A stretch of DNA of 64,000 bases, taken from NCBI GenBank assembly GCA_004296775.1, contig RHGE01000031.1, positions 1 through 64,000 on the forward strand, written 5' to 3'. Every line of letters begins with the position of its first letter. Position 1 is the first letter of the stretch. This document shows, one piece after another, positions 36,707 to 46,727 of this stretch. Below the pieces are notes generated by a model. The model did not search any database, was not told the origin of the DNA, and saw only the letters and a list, made by a program, of their open reading frames with translations. Both the position numbers and the translations under genes were made by a program. This DNA is from Marinilabiliaceae bacterium JC017. Lineage in GTDB: Bacteria; Bacteroidota; Bacteroidia; Bacteroidales; Marinilabiliaceae.

Positions 36707-37363
36707 ATGAAAAACTATTCTACAATAGCCATTATAAGCACAATTGCCGGTTGCTTCATTTCAATATCCGATTGGATAGTACAAATGCAATCAATAGAAT
36801 CGGACCACTTTATCAGGCGCATTACCCAGCTTACAACCTGGGAGCTATGGTTTTCGTCTCACGCATGTGTCTTTCTTTTTCCTTTATGGGCTAGCGGCAC
36901 CTGGCTTCTGTACCGCATAACCAAAGATGCTGCTCCACTCTTAGCCAAAGTAACTAGCATCTTATTAGCTTACTCCATGCTACTGCTAATTCCTTTTCAT
37001 CACAGCTACAACCTCTTTGGAATGCTTGCGAATACAGGAATACAACCAGATGATGCTCAATGGCAACTGTTGGTCAATATCAATTCTCCTTTTTATCCGG
37101 TAATGTTTCTATTACTTCCATTAAGCTGGATTGGTTTTGGAATCATTTCATGGCGGAAAAAATCACCGCTGCCCCGATGGACATTGGTGATTAACCCGGT
37201 ATTTTTATCCCTTTCCCTGGAACTATTGGCTATCCTGTCCCCCGGTATTTTCAAACCCATTCAACCGGGTATTTTTAGCGCTGCCACAACGCTTAATTTT
37301 TGGATTAGCTACCATTATTTAAAGAAACAACCTATCAACAACAGATCGTTAGATTATATATAA
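36707..37363 (+). CDS. Six-helix membrane protein (DUF6796-like?)
   Basis: This 218-residue integral membrane protein has about six hydrophobic segments (residues 5-25, 45-70, 78-100, 125-150, 160-180 and 185-205). Its small polar loops include HHSYN and DWIVQM. It is like the DUF6796-type membrane proteins found beside biosynthetic genes in some Bacteroidota, but this is uncertain. The last residues (NNRSLDYI) are encoded by the left end of a MITE-like element, so the original C-terminus was probably replaced by the insertion. It stands between the uptake pair and the synthetase. Confidence 0.65.
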   Translation: MKNYSTIAIISTIAGCFISISDWIVQMQSIESDHFIRRITQLTTWELWFSSHACVFLFPLWASGTWLLYRITKDAAPLLAKVTSILLAYSMLLLIPFHHSYNLFGMLANTGIQPDDAQWQLLVNINSPFYPVMFLLLPLSWIGFGIISWRKKSPLPRWTLVINPVFLSLSLELLAILSPGIFKPIQPGIFSAATTLNFWISYHYLKKQPINNRSLDYI

Positions 37364-37580
37364 TAGACCTAACCTGGACAAGCCAGAAAAGTAAAAAGTA
37401 TCAAGTACAGAGTATCAAGATGATTTAATGCTCGCCAAAATATTTTGCCAATAAATACACAAATATCACTGATAAGATACTAAGACTGATTTATATCAGT
37501 CTCCTTTCCTAGTCCCTATAATCATGACCATCAAATCAGCACAAATTGTTTTTCAGTTAATTACAAAAGCTTAACGAACT
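37343..37580. repeat. MITE-like element, copy 4, with element X inside
   Basis: This 238-bp element fills nearly the whole gap before the synthetase start. The left end AGATCGTTAGATTATATA overlaps the 3' end of the membrane-protein gene. The right end, inverted, reads AGTTCGTTAAGCTTTTGT. Inside, at 37368, is element X (CCTAACCTGGACAAGCC and about 90 bp more, closely matching 30167 and 47772). The promoter of the synthetase must lie within or before this element. Confidence 0.65.
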
Positions 37581-37603
37581 AATTACTAATCAAACATATC
37601 AAC

Positions 37604-40600
37604 ATGTACACCCTTGATCAACTATTAATTGAAGCAGCCCGCAAAGTACCACATCAAGGCATAACCCATATTCAACATGGAAAAAACATCCAATTCCTTT
37701 CCTACCAAAACCTCCTTACCCAAAGCCAACAGATCGCTTATTCCCTAAAAAAAAGAGGACTAAAGGAAGGTACGTCAGTAATATTAAGTATTGAAGACCC
37801 TCAAAATTTCGTAATACTTTTTTGGTCGTGCATAATGGCTGGTTTAATACCGGCCCCCATGCCTTGTGTGGTCAACGCCAGGAAAGATTCCGTTATTTTT
37901 AAACGGTTCCTTTCTGCGCAAAAAGTTCTTCGTTGCCCTGTGATAATAAGTTTAAACAAAGAATTAGAAACTTATCTGGAACATTTAAAGATCCCATATA
38001 TTTCAGATCAACTGATCATTAAAAGCAGTCAGTTATTATCAGTGGATTACGCCCCACCCGTGTTGGATAATACCGCTACTGCTGTTATCCAGTTTTCCTC
38101 CGGAAGCACTGGCCTGCCCAAAGGAGTGGAACTCAGCCACAAGAATATCATTGAAAACATCAAGATCAAACGCGCCTGGGAGAATACATCACCAGAAGAT
38201 AAACTTGTTCACTGGCTGCCGTATTTTCATGACTTTGGATTATTCGGATGTCATATTTACTGTGTATTCAATAAGATTCCTGAAATAAGTATCTCTCCCT
38301 TCACTTATATCAGAAACCCTTTGATCTGGCTACAAAATATTGATCGGTATAAAGCGACCATTTCAACGGCAACACCCACCGGGCTGGAAATTCTCTTTAA
38401 AAGAATCAATCCTCAAATAAATTATGACCTGGATCTATCTTCTTTAAAGAGCCTCATCCTTGGAGCAGAAATGATTTCTCCGGCCACCTGTGATATCTTA
38501 AAAAACCATCTGGAGAAATACCATCTTAATCCTCTGTGCGTGAATCCCGGATATGGGCTGGCTGAAGCAACCCTGGTAGTATCCTGCCTCCACAATCACG
38601 CTTTTAAAAGCATCAAACTAAATCGTAAAGCATTAAACAACAACAAAGCCATACCAATACAAAGCACCCGGGAAGATTATTGTGAATTTACCTGTGTGGG
38701 GTCACCTGACAATGGCATAGAAATCAGAATTGCTGCACCAGATGGTATCGCAGAATCCTTTGAAATAGGAGAAATTCAGCTCCTCTCCCACTGTAACACT
38801 AAAGGTTATTTCAACAATCGCCAGGCTAGCGAGGACATTTTCCAGGACCGCTGGCTGAAGACCGGTGACCTTGGCTTTCTGGATGATAACGGACAATTAT
38901 ACATCACAGGCCGACAAAAGGAAATAATTATTATAAACGGCGAGAATCACTTCCCGTTCGACCAGGAATCCTGTATCCTCTCGGAATTTGGACATACAAT
39001 AGACAAATCAATATTTACCTCGTTTATTGATCCCGCCGACCACAAAGAAAAAGCCCTTCATTTTTTCACCACCCGGGAAAAATTATCGATGGAAGAATCC
39101 ATCAAATTATCCTTGAAGTGTAACCAACTGATTAATCAAAAATCAGGCTTTTCCCCTATTTACTCCATTCCTATACTCAAAAGCACTATCCCGAAAACAT
39201 CCAGTGCAAAAACAAAACGACTCGAATTGGCCAACCAATATCTCAATAAAAAATTCCAGGCCATTACTGAAAAGATCGATAACACACCAAAAACATTTAA
39301 CATTATGCCAACAATAAAAAACATCAAATCCAGTTTAAAAGAAATTTGGAGCGACGCTCTGGAAATACCCAATGTCAGCCAGATAGGATTACATTCAGAC
39401 TTCTTCGCTCTGGGAGGTGATTCTATTCGTGCAATGAAAGCACTTGCCCAAATAGAAAGCACCTTCAACACGAAGCTAAATTCACGTTTTTTATATGACT
39501 ATCCCTGTCTCGAAAAACAATACAACTATCTAAATCACATAGATGCCAATATTAAACAGCCTGAAAATGAATATGAACATTTGATTCGAAATATCATTGC
39601 CGAACATTTGGGGATTAATGCCGAAGAGTTGTCTATTGAGAGTCCGTTGAATGAAAAAGCCAACAACCTGAAACAACTTGTTGCCCTTTACGATTTACTC
39701 CAATCCGTATTTGATTTAGCAGATAAAAACATCGATCTGACCCAGTTCAATACCTGCCGGGAGTTAGCCAACCAAATAAGGAAAGTTTATGTTACAACAG
39801 ATAACAGAAAGATTTTTCCCCTGATGAACTTTCAACAAACCTTATTCTATCATTCCAAAGGATTTATCCGTAATGAACCAACAGGCCTGAGCTGCTATAT
39901 CATTTGTCGAACAACCATCAATGGACCATTTAATAAACAAGCATTTGATGACGCCTTTAATAATACCATTGAAACACATCCAATGCTCCGTTCTGTCATT
40001 ACCGAGGAAAGTGATACGCCTTTATTCAAAACTCTTTCTTCATGCCCCGGGTTTGAATCTGGCTACCAGGATATTTCAAACCTGAACCCAAAAGAACAGG
40101 AGTTGTTCTTCGAAATAAATGATCTTCAAGACAATGACCATCGCTTCAACCTGGGAACCTATCCTCTCTACTATGCTAACCTGTATAAAACCGGAAAAGA
40201 ACAATTCGAAATCATTATCCACATAGATCATCAATTAATTGATGGCTTTAGTTTCTTTGAATTCATTAAAGAACTGCTCTTTAAATACGATCTGGCATGT
40301 GAAAATAATTTACCGGAAGCCAGGTCAACCACAAAGCTGCAGTTCGCAGACTATGTACGCATTGAAAATTTCAGGGAGAAAACTCAAACCTACCAAAAAG
40401 CCATGGACTTTGCCCTGGAAGTTTTCAAAGATGTCCCTGAAAAGATATCACTTCCAATGAAAATGAATCCATCTATGTTGAAAGAGGTTCATTTTACTAC
40501 CCACCATACGATTATTCCTAATGAAACAATGGCTCGCATCAGCCAATGGAGTGCCAATACAGATGGTATAAGTTTAAACTCGGTATTACTAGCCTGCTAT

Positions 40601-43600
40601 TTTAAACTCATGAGCATCTGGTCCGGACAAAATGACATGGTGATTAACATGCCTGTCTATAACCGGGAACATCATTTCCCCGAAGCACGAAATGTAATCG
40701 GTAGTTTCCTGGATATTTTCCCTGTACGCCTGAAGGCGGAAATTGGAAAGCCAATATTACAGATGGCCCGTGATATCGAAAACTTTGTTCGGACGTTACT
40801 GAGTTACCCGGTTTCATCCATTGACTTAACCCGCCGTATCGCAATACAGGAAGGCATGACCCGTGGTTCATTGAGTTCCATTATTTTCAGTAATTCCATC
40901 AATATGATACCGGAAGGCATGAACAAAATCTCAAAATACATTGAGCTCGAGGCCCCAAAGGTTCAAACCGGGGCGCCGGGTACTTACATCGATTTAGTCA
41001 TGTTCACCTGGGAAAAACAATGGATCTTTGACTGGAATTATGTCCGTAACTTATTTGATGCGGAATTTATTAAAACCCTATCGGAACAATTTACTTCCAT
41101 GCTTACACAGTTGGCTCAGGCCAGTTATAACGAAGATGGCATGGAGTCCTTTACAGGCACCAATGTGATGCCTCAAAAATTCAAACAGCTATTTGAGGAC
41201 TTAAATCAAACACAACATGAATACCCACAGATCACAATCAATCAGTGGATAAAAAATATAGCACTGCAATACCCAAAGCGTAAAGCACTGCAATTCGCAG
41301 ATCACTCAATTAATTATGACACTTTTTACCAACGTTCCAACCAATTGGCTCACCTGTTGCGCAAACTGGGGGTTAAGCCCAACCAAAGGGTGGCTTTGTT
41401 AATGAACAGAAGCATGGATCTTCCTATCGCCCAATTAGCCATTATAATTGCCGGAGGAGCCTATGTTCCCATTGATCCCAAATACCCGGCAGAGAGAATT
41501 AAGTACATGTTGGAAGACTGCGGAGCCGATATCCTTATAAGTGAAGACAAACATGTGGATTTGATACAAAAAATCGACATTAAAAGTATTAACCATTGTA
41601 TTCTGACCAACGGAACCCGTACCAATGAATTGGAACAGTTTACAACTTATTCAAAAAAAGATATTGATTCTTCACCGGTTACCTCTCTTGAATTTACCAA
41701 CACGCCGGAAGACCTGATTTACCTCATCTATACCTCTGGCTCAACCGGTCAACCCAAAGGCACCATGTTACGACACAGAAATGCATCGAACTTTTTATAC
41801 TATGTAGGTCAAACATTTGGGGTTACCAAAGAAGATCGATTTGCCTTTATTACTTCCTATTCTTTTGACATGACAGTCACCTCCAATTGGCTGCCATTCC
41901 TTACCGGCGCATCGTTACATATTCTTGGAGAAGAGGATACTGTGAATATAGAAGAACTTTTAAAATTCATTAGTAAGCATCAAATAAGCTTTCTTAATAT
42001 CACACCCTCTCATTTTTCCATGTTGGCCAACACACTAGAGTTTATGGATGAATCACTTTCCATGAAAGATCACATGACGGTGATGTTAGGGGCTGAAATT
42101 ATCAACACAGCCGATATAAACAAATGGCTCCTTACCTACCCAACCCATCGCTTCATAAATGAATATGGTCCAACCGAAGCCACGGTAGCTTCAAGTTTCT
42201 TTCCTATTCCGGTAAACGACCATAAGGTATGTGAACTGGATGTTGTTCCCATTGGAAAGGCCATTTACAACACGCAACTCTATATCCTGAATGAAAACAA
42301 TGAACATTGCATGCCAGGGGTTCCCGGAATTCTACATATCGGGGGAGCAGGCGTAGCCAAGGGCTATTTAAACAAAGAAGAAAAAACAAAATCAGTATTC
42401 ATCCCCAATCCCTTAACCAAGGATTCCCAAGACATTTTGTACAATACCGGAGACCTGGCCAAATTTGCTGATAGTGGTGATATAATTTTCCTTGGACGAA
42501 AAGATTATCAGGTTAATGTAAGAGGCTATCGCATAGAATTAGGTGAAATTGAAAATGCCTTAAGCAAAGTAAAAGAAATTGGAAAATGCTGTGCCGATGT
42601 ACAAAAAGATTGCAACGGACAAGCCACCGTTGTAGTTTTTTATACCTCATCTACCGGTGCTGCCCTGGAAAATAAATACATTAAAAATTGTATTGAAGGC
42701 TACCTGCCCGAATACATGATTCCAAAAGTCATGCACTTCATGGATAACATTCCGATTACTCCCAATGGTAAAATGGATAAAAAGGCATTACCCCAAATAG
42801 CCAAAAATAAACAGGTTGAGCTACCGGAAGACTTTATTGCGCCAACCTCAAAAACAGAAAAAAAACTTGCGCTCAAATGGCAAAAAGTACTTGGCTTACC
42901 CCATATCAGTGTCAATGATAACTTTTGGGAAATTGGCGGTGACTCCATTAAATCCGTTCGTTTAGTACAAGAGCTTAAAGCCGCGGGATTTGACACCATT
43001 AAACTGAGAGATATTTTCAGTTCACCCAGTATCAAATCAATGTCCCAATCCCTTGGTAATTGCAGCTCTTCACATAACCTGATGACCCTAAAATCAAGTG
43101 ATAACGCAGCAATTAACCTGATTTGTTTGCCTTACGCTGCCGGCACACCAGGTATGTATTCTGCATTTAGCCAATGCACCTCAAGCGAAATAAATGTTTT
43201 AGCAGCTCAATACCCGGGACATGGAGATGACCGGCCACTTCATACCACCATTGAAGCCACCAGTCAACCTTTATTCAAAGAAATAGAAAAAATAAAAGAT
43301 CAGCCCATTTTTATTCTTGGCTATTCTTATGGTGGCTATGTGGCCTATGACCTGTGTCGGCAACTAGAACAAGCAGGCATAATTCCAAGAGGCATTATCC
43401 TGGTAGGGACAACACCGCCTCATGTAAAAGATGCTCTAATGGATCTTTTCAACAGTAATCCTTCAAGCAATATTCTGGAAAATGATTCTAACAACTTACT
43501 TAACACAACGTTTCTCAACACATTAAACAGCGATGAAAGAGCAAGCTATATCAATCAACTTGAAGCCGATACTAAGGCAATGGTAACCTATCAGTTTGAT

Positions 43601-43822
43601 CCTAAAAAATTAAGCACAAAAGCCTTGTTAATTACAGGAAAAGAAGAAGAAACGCTTATAAGAGACAATCAGGGCATTTGGAAAAACTATTTTAGCTCCA
43701 TAACAATCAAAGAACTGCCAGGAAACCACTTGCTTATTAAAGAACACTATGAACACCTGGCAACTACCATCAATCAATTCATCAATGAAAAACTCATCTA
43801 TAATCCAATAGTCAAGTCTTGA
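37604..43822 (+). CDS. Nonribosomal peptide synthetase: FAAL-PCP-(PCP*)-C-A-PCP-TE
   Basis: A 2072-residue synthetase. Residues 1-545 are an acyl-AMP ligase domain (FSSGSTGLPKG at about 163-173, TGDLGFLDDNG, and the FAAL-like end IPKTSSAKTKR). Residues 570-640 are a carrier domain with LGGDSI (Ser607). Residues 655-725 look like a second carrier fold in which the GxDS serine is lost (NEKANNLKQL). Residues 735-1165 are a condensation domain with DHQLIDG at 875-881: the first His is Asp, and the catalytic His876 remains. Residues 1210-1735 are an adenylation domain (YTSGSTGQPKG 1376-1386, NEYGPTEATV, NGKMDKKALPQ). A carrier follows with Ser1781 in GGDSI, then an alpha/beta thioesterase (GYSYGG, Ser1908). 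It should activate a fatty or aryl acid, couple it to one amino acid and release it. Product unknown. Confidence 0.9.
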   Translation: MYTLDQLLIEAARKVPHQGITHIQHGKNIQFLSYQNLLTQSQQIAYSLKKRGLKEGTSVILSIEDPQNFVILFWSCIMAGLIPAPMPCVVNARKDSVIFKRFLSAQKVLRCPVIISLNKELETYLEHLKIPYISDQLIIKSSQLLSVDYAPPVLDNTATAVIQFSSGSTGLPKGVELSHKNIIENIKIKRAWENTSPEDKLVHWLPYFHDFGLFGCHIYCVFNKIPEISISPFTYIRNPLIWLQNIDRYKATISTATPTGLEILFKRINPQINYDLDLSSLKSLILGAEMISPATCDILKNHLEKYHLNPLCVNPGYGLAEATLVVSCLHNHAFKSIKLNRKALNNNKAIPIQSTREDYCEFTCVGSPDNGIEIRIAAPDGIAESFEIGEIQLLSHCNTKGYFNNRQASEDIFQDRWLKTGDLGFLDDNGQLYITGRQKEIIIINGENHFPFDQESCILSEFGHTIDKSIFTSFIDPADHKEKALHFFTTREKLSMEESIKLSLKCNQLINQKSGFSPIYSIPILKSTIPKTSSAKTKRLELANQYLNKKFQAITEKIDNTPKTFNIMPTIKNIKSSLKEIWSDALEIPNVSQIGLHSDFFALGGDSIRAMKALAQIESTFNTKLNSRFLYDYPCLEKQYNYLNHIDANIKQPENEYEHLIRNIIAEHLGINAEELSIESPLNEKANNLKQLVALYDLLQSVFDLADKNIDLTQFNTCRELANQIRKVYVTTDNRKIFPLMNFQQTLFYHSKGFIRNEPTGLSCYIICRTTINGPFNKQAFDDAFNNTIETHPMLRSVITEESDTPLFKTLSSCPGFESGYQDISNLNPKEQELFFEINDLQDNDHRFNLGTYPLYYANLYKTGKEQFEIIIHIDHQLIDGFSFFEFIKELLFKYDLACENNLPEARSTTKLQFADYVRIENFREKTQTYQKAMDFALEVFKDVPEKISLPMKMNPSMLKEVHFTTHHTIIPNETMARISQWSANTDGISLNSVLLACYFKLMSIWSGQNDMVINMPVYNREHHFPEARNVIGSFLDIFPVRLKAEIGKPILQMARDIENFVRTLLSYPVSSIDLTRRIAIQEGMTRGSLSSIIFSNSINMIPEGMNKISKYIELEAPKVQTGAPGTYIDLVMFTWEKQWIFDWNYVRNLFDAEFIKTLSEQFTSMLTQLAQASYNEDGMESFTGTNVMPQKFKQLFEDLNQTQHEYPQITINQWIKNIALQYPKRKALQFADHSINYDTFYQRSNQLAHLLRKLGVKPNQRVALLMNRSMDLPIAQLAIIIAGGAYVPIDPKYPAERIKYMLEDCGADILISEDKHVDLIQKIDIKSINHCILTNGTRTNELEQFTTYSKKDIDSSPVTSLEFTNTPEDLIYLIYTSGSTGQPKGTMLRHRNASNFLYYVGQTFGVTKEDRFAFITSYSFDMTVTSNWLPFLTGASLHILGEEDTVNIEELLKFISKHQISFLNITPSHFSMLANTLEFMDESLSMKDHMTVMLGAEIINTADINKWLLTYPTHRFINEYGPTEATVASSFFPIPVNDHKVCELDVVPIGKAIYNTQLYILNENNEHCMPGVPGILHIGGAGVAKGYLNKEEKTKSVFIPNPLTKDSQDILYNTGDLAKFADSGDIIFLGRKDYQVNVRGYRIELGEIENALSKVKEIGKCCADVQKDCNGQATVVVFYTSSTGAALENKYIKNCIEGYLPEYMIPKVMHFMDNIPITPNGKMDKKALPQIAKNKQVELPEDFIAPTSKTEKKLALKWQKVLGLPHISVNDNFWEIGGDSIKSVRLVQELKAAGFDTIKLRDIFSSPSIKSMSQSLGNCSSSHNLMTLKSSDNAAINLICLPYAAGTPGMYSAFSQCTSSEINVLAAQYPGHGDDRPLHTTIEATSQPLFKEIEKIKDQPIFILGYSYGGYVAYDLCRQLEQAGIIPRGIILVGTTPPHVKDALMDLFNSNPSSNILENDSNNLLNTTFLNTLNSDERASYINQLEADTKAMVTYQFDPKKLSTKALLITGKEEETLIRDNQGIWKNYFSSITIKELPGNHLLIKEHYEHLATTINQFINEKLIYNPIVKS

Positions 43823-43829
43823 TAGTACA

Positions 43830-43867
43830 GGCCATTCACCCAACATTAGCTAAAAAGGTGAATGGCC
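43830..43867 (+). terminator. Terminator hairpin after the synthetase
   Basis: Perfect 11-bp arms GGCCATTCACC / GGTGAATGGCC surround a 16-nt loop, 7 bp past the stop codon, followed by a modest T/A-rich run (ttatattaat). Confidence 0.7.
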
Positions 43868-43938
43868 TTATATTAATATTTCAGGAATCACATGTAGCTT
43901 TTTAATAGAAGTAATACTGCCTGAATTCATAATCCAAT

Positions 43939-44010
43939 ATTCGTTAAGCTTTTGTGATTAATTGAGAACCAGTTTGTTTTTTTGATCATCAAAACTTTTA
44001 GAGACCTAAC
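43939..44010 (-). repeat. MITE-like element, inverted partial copy
   Basis: The sequence begins ATTCGTTAAGCTTTTGTG and, read on the minus strand, matches the right half of the copy at 47750-47949 (tttttgatgatcaaaaa... region). It runs into element X core (CCTAACCTGGACAAGC, 44003). Confidence 0.5.
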
Positions 44011-44156
44011 CTGGACAAGCAAGAAAAGTATTAAGATATCAGTATCAAGTATCAAGATTTGCATGACCGGGATTGTAATATCCTGCCTAAAAAAAACACG
44101 AATGTTAAGTATAAAACACCTAAAAAATAAGATTGATAAAAATCTGTCTAAGGTCT

Positions 44157-44389
44157 ATGTTTTTCCAGGACGAGTCTGAAAAAAAGCCTCTTCGAGGGAT
44201 GTTGCCTTTAGCTGATTCTTTTGACAAGACAAGAGATCGTTAGATTTTAGATAATAGACCTGCTTATATCAAGCTCATTGGTAATTTCATAACACCTAGA
44301 ATTATGACTTAATACACAACATTCAATTTGGACAACATGTTGGTAAAAGTCGCTACTTAAGCGCCTAGACATATAAAATCTAACGGTCG
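44157..44389. repeat. Duplicated intergenic block containing a MITE-like element
   Basis: The segment from gtctatgtttttcc to about 44389 is a diverged copy of 52566-52850, the 3' end of the PPTase gene and the bases after it. Inside, 44234-44389 has terminal repeats AGATCGTTAGATTTTAGA and, inverted, CGACCGTTAGATTTTATA. The two blocks share the same order of features, including the element left end and the stretch that follows it (catccaatttgaacaacat-like). Confidence 0.55.
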
Positions 44390-44471
44390 ATTGCAATCAC
44401 TACAATAACAATGATTTATTCATTACTCAACTATTTCAGAAACTTCCATTATTACAAAAAATAAAACCGGA

Positions 44472-45572
44472 ATGAAGCATCTATTGATTATAGGCGGCAC
44501 CGGAACTGCCGGACGCCTTATTGCCAATTATTTTGAGACAAACAGTTTTCCAGTTAAAATTGACATTGCCGCAAGGGGAATCACCAATCCCAATACATCA
44601 AATGGCATTATAAAATTGGATGCAAATAAACCCGAAAAGCTCAAAGGAAAACTCTCAAACTATGATTTGGTGATCCTGGCCATTGGCCCCTTTGAAAAAT
44701 TTGGTGCCCGGATACATGAAATATGTCTGCAGGAAAAAGTGGATTGTATTGATATCAACGATGATCCGGATGCTTGCCAATCCATTTTTAAGTTAGCGAA
44801 TCATTCCCTTCATTCGAGTGTCTATACCGGCATGGGATTATCCCCTGGCTTGAGCACACTCCTGCTTAAAGTGGTTGTTTCCAAACTAAACGATCAAACC
44901 CACAGAGCAGGGATCAGATTATATTTTGGAGCCGCGGTGCAATCAGGAAAAGCATCTATTTACACCATGTTTTCTAACATCAGAAAACAGGTTGCTCTTA
45001 AAAAGAATAATAAAACTGTTTATGCCAGCGGTAAAAAAATGGACTTGTCGGAACAATACACTTTTAACGAAGCATTGAATAAACTGCCCCTGGTGTTTTA
45101 TTCTTCACCAGAAGTCTTTACAAGTCAAAAATGCCCGTTATTAAAAAACATCGACCAGATTGATTTTGCTTTTCACCTGCAAAATTGTCCCCCTTCATTA
45201 GTCCGTTTCTTAAGAGGTATTAAATGGTTCCGAAAAAGCATTGTGCAATGGCTTACCAATACCGTTTATAAAAATCAGACAAAGCTATCAGAAGAGCCTG
45301 GCAACAATCAGCTGGTAATAGCACAAGCCTTTGCTGAAAATGAAACCCATCGGGTTTCTGCCTCACTATCCCACTCCTCTTCCTTTGATCTGACAGCAAT
45401 GTTTTGCTTTATAATCGCTAAAAAAGTACTGAACAAAGAGATTGATAACAAACCGGGGATTTACAGTTTTGACCATTTAGATATCGATTTCACAAATCTT
45501 ATGGACAACCTAAATGATTTAGGGCTTCATATTAATGTCGACGTAATAAAAAAATCAGACAAAAACATATAA
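44472..45572 (+). CDS. Saccharopine dehydrogenase-like NAD(P)-dependent reductase, copy A
   Basis: This 366-residue protein starts with a Rossmann motif GGTGTAGRLIANYF (residues 8-21) typical of the saccharopine dehydrogenase/trans-acting enoyl reductase superfamily. It continues with YDLVILAIGPF and CIDINDDPDA, which match the family's nucleotide-domain end. The C-terminal half (about residues 125-366) is the less conserved catalytic/dimer part. It is the first of two tandem homologues, 13 bp apart. In this context it may reduce an imine, an acyl intermediate or a keto group in the synthetase product. The family also includes lysine-pathway enzymes, but no lysine genes are near. Confidence 0.78.
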   Translation: MKHLLIIGGTGTAGRLIANYFETNSFPVKIDIAARGITNPNTSNGIIKLDANKPEKLKGKLSNYDLVILAIGPFEKFGARIHEICLQEKVDCIDINDDPDACQSIFKLANHSLHSSVYTGMGLSPGLSTLLLKVVVSKLNDQTHRAGIRLYFGAAVQSGKASIYTMFSNIRKQVALKKNNKTVYASGKKMDLSEQYTFNEALNKLPLVFYSSPEVFTSQKCPLLKNIDQIDFAFHLQNCPPSLVRFLRGIKWFRKSIVQWLTNTVYKNQTKLSEEPGNNQLVIAQAFAENETHRVSASLSHSSSFDLTAMFCFIIAKKVLNKEIDNKPGIYSFDHLDIDFTNLMDNLNDLGLHINVDVIKKSDKNI

Positions 45573-45585
45573 ATTCCAAGAAGCT

Positions 45586-46695
45586 ATGAATGATCGACTG
45601 CGAACAATCGGTATCATTGGAGGATATGGAACTACCGGTAAAATAACAACCGAATACCTTATAAAAAACACCGACTGTCAAATAATTGCAGCTGGTAAAA
45701 ATCCGGAAAAGCATGCGCATTGGGCCAAAAAATATCACGACAGAGTGACATTGCAAAAAACGGACTTATACAACAATAAGCAATTGCAGGAATTGTGCGC
45801 CAGTTGCGGGATTATTATCAATGCTGCCGGGCCATCTGTACTTATTGGCGACCGAATTGCCATACAAGCTTTAGATCTGAACTGCCACTACATTGATTTG
45901 GGAGGGTATGATTTGCTCTATGACCAGCTTCTTCAGAAGAATAACCTGGTTTTGAATAAAGATTTACATTTTATCATTGGGGCCGGCTGGATGCCGGGTG
46001 TTTCAGGTATTCTCCCACGCCATGCCATTGAAACGGCAAATTCCACCTTTGATCGTATTGAATCCGTTAAAATTTACTATGGGGCTGTTGAAGCCTGGTC
46101 TTTCAACTCATCCTATGATTTGGCCTGGGCCAGCAACCAGCCGTTCAATGGCATCTATGAAAACGGCCATTGGAAACCAATCAACTCTTCCAAGCTGATG
46201 CATAAAAAGTGGTTTCATGAAATTGGCCAACGCAAAAGCTGCAATCCCTTCTTTGATAATCAACTTAAGGAAACCGCCTTGAATTTGAAAGTCAATCATT
46301 TTGGCACCTATGTTATGCTTAACGACTACCGGTCGGCCCTTTCCTATCTGTATAACAAACTGTTCTTAAAAAACAACAGAAAAAAGGCAGCACGAATGAT
46401 TGAAAAGGATTCAAAACGCCTACAGAAAAAAGAAGGATCATGGGGACTAATTACCTGCGAAATAACAGGTTTTACGAATAATAGTAAAAACACATTAAAA
46501 CATTCCCTCGCCGTGGAAGACAATTATTATCCAACAGGCATCGTTCCGGCCCTGGCAGCTAAGCAGATAATAGACTCTGAGATTAAGAATGCGGGCATGG
46601 ATTATTTATGTCAAAAGGTAAATCCTGAAAACTTTATGGAAATTTTGGGAGGTTGCAATATACGCTATCAAACTGAGCTTTACCCATCCTCATAA
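45586..46695 (+). CDS. Saccharopine dehydrogenase-like NAD(P)-dependent reductase, copy B
   Basis: This 369-residue protein is paralogous to the preceding gene. Its Rossmann motif is GGYGTTGKITTEYL (residues 12-25), followed by CGIIINAAGPSVLIGDRIA and a YIDLGGYD segment in the place of CIDINDD. The C-terminal half has motifs such as GAGWMPGVSGILP, which match the GLSPGLSTLL stretch of copy A. It probably acts with copy A as a heteromer, or the two act in consecutive reductions. There is 13 bp between the genes, so co-translation is likely. Confidence 0.78.
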   Translation: MNDRLRTIGIIGGYGTTGKITTEYLIKNTDCQIIAAGKNPEKHAHWAKKYHDRVTLQKTDLYNNKQLQELCASCGIIINAAGPSVLIGDRIAIQALDLNCHYIDLGGYDLLYDQLLQKNNLVLNKDLHFIIGAGWMPGVSGILPRHAIETANSTFDRIESVKIYYGAVEAWSFNSSYDLAWASNQPFNGIYENGHWKPINSSKLMHKKWFHEIGQRKSCNPFFDNQLKETALNLKVNHFGTYVMLNDYRSALSYLYNKLFLKNNRKKAARMIEKDSKRLQKKEGSWGLITCEITGFTNNSKNTLKHSLAVEDNYYPTGIVPALAAKQIIDSEIKNAGMDYLCQKVNPENFMEILGGCNIRYQTELYPSS

Positions 46696-46727
46696 AACAT
46701 TCACCATTAAAATAAATCAGCAATAAA

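Noticed and set aside
42100-42250. Amino acid specificity of the adenylation domain
   Set aside because: Hand alignment to the Phe-activating reference gave an approximate pocket (D-M-T-N-V-L-E-V-A-K) without a clear match, so no substrate is claimed.
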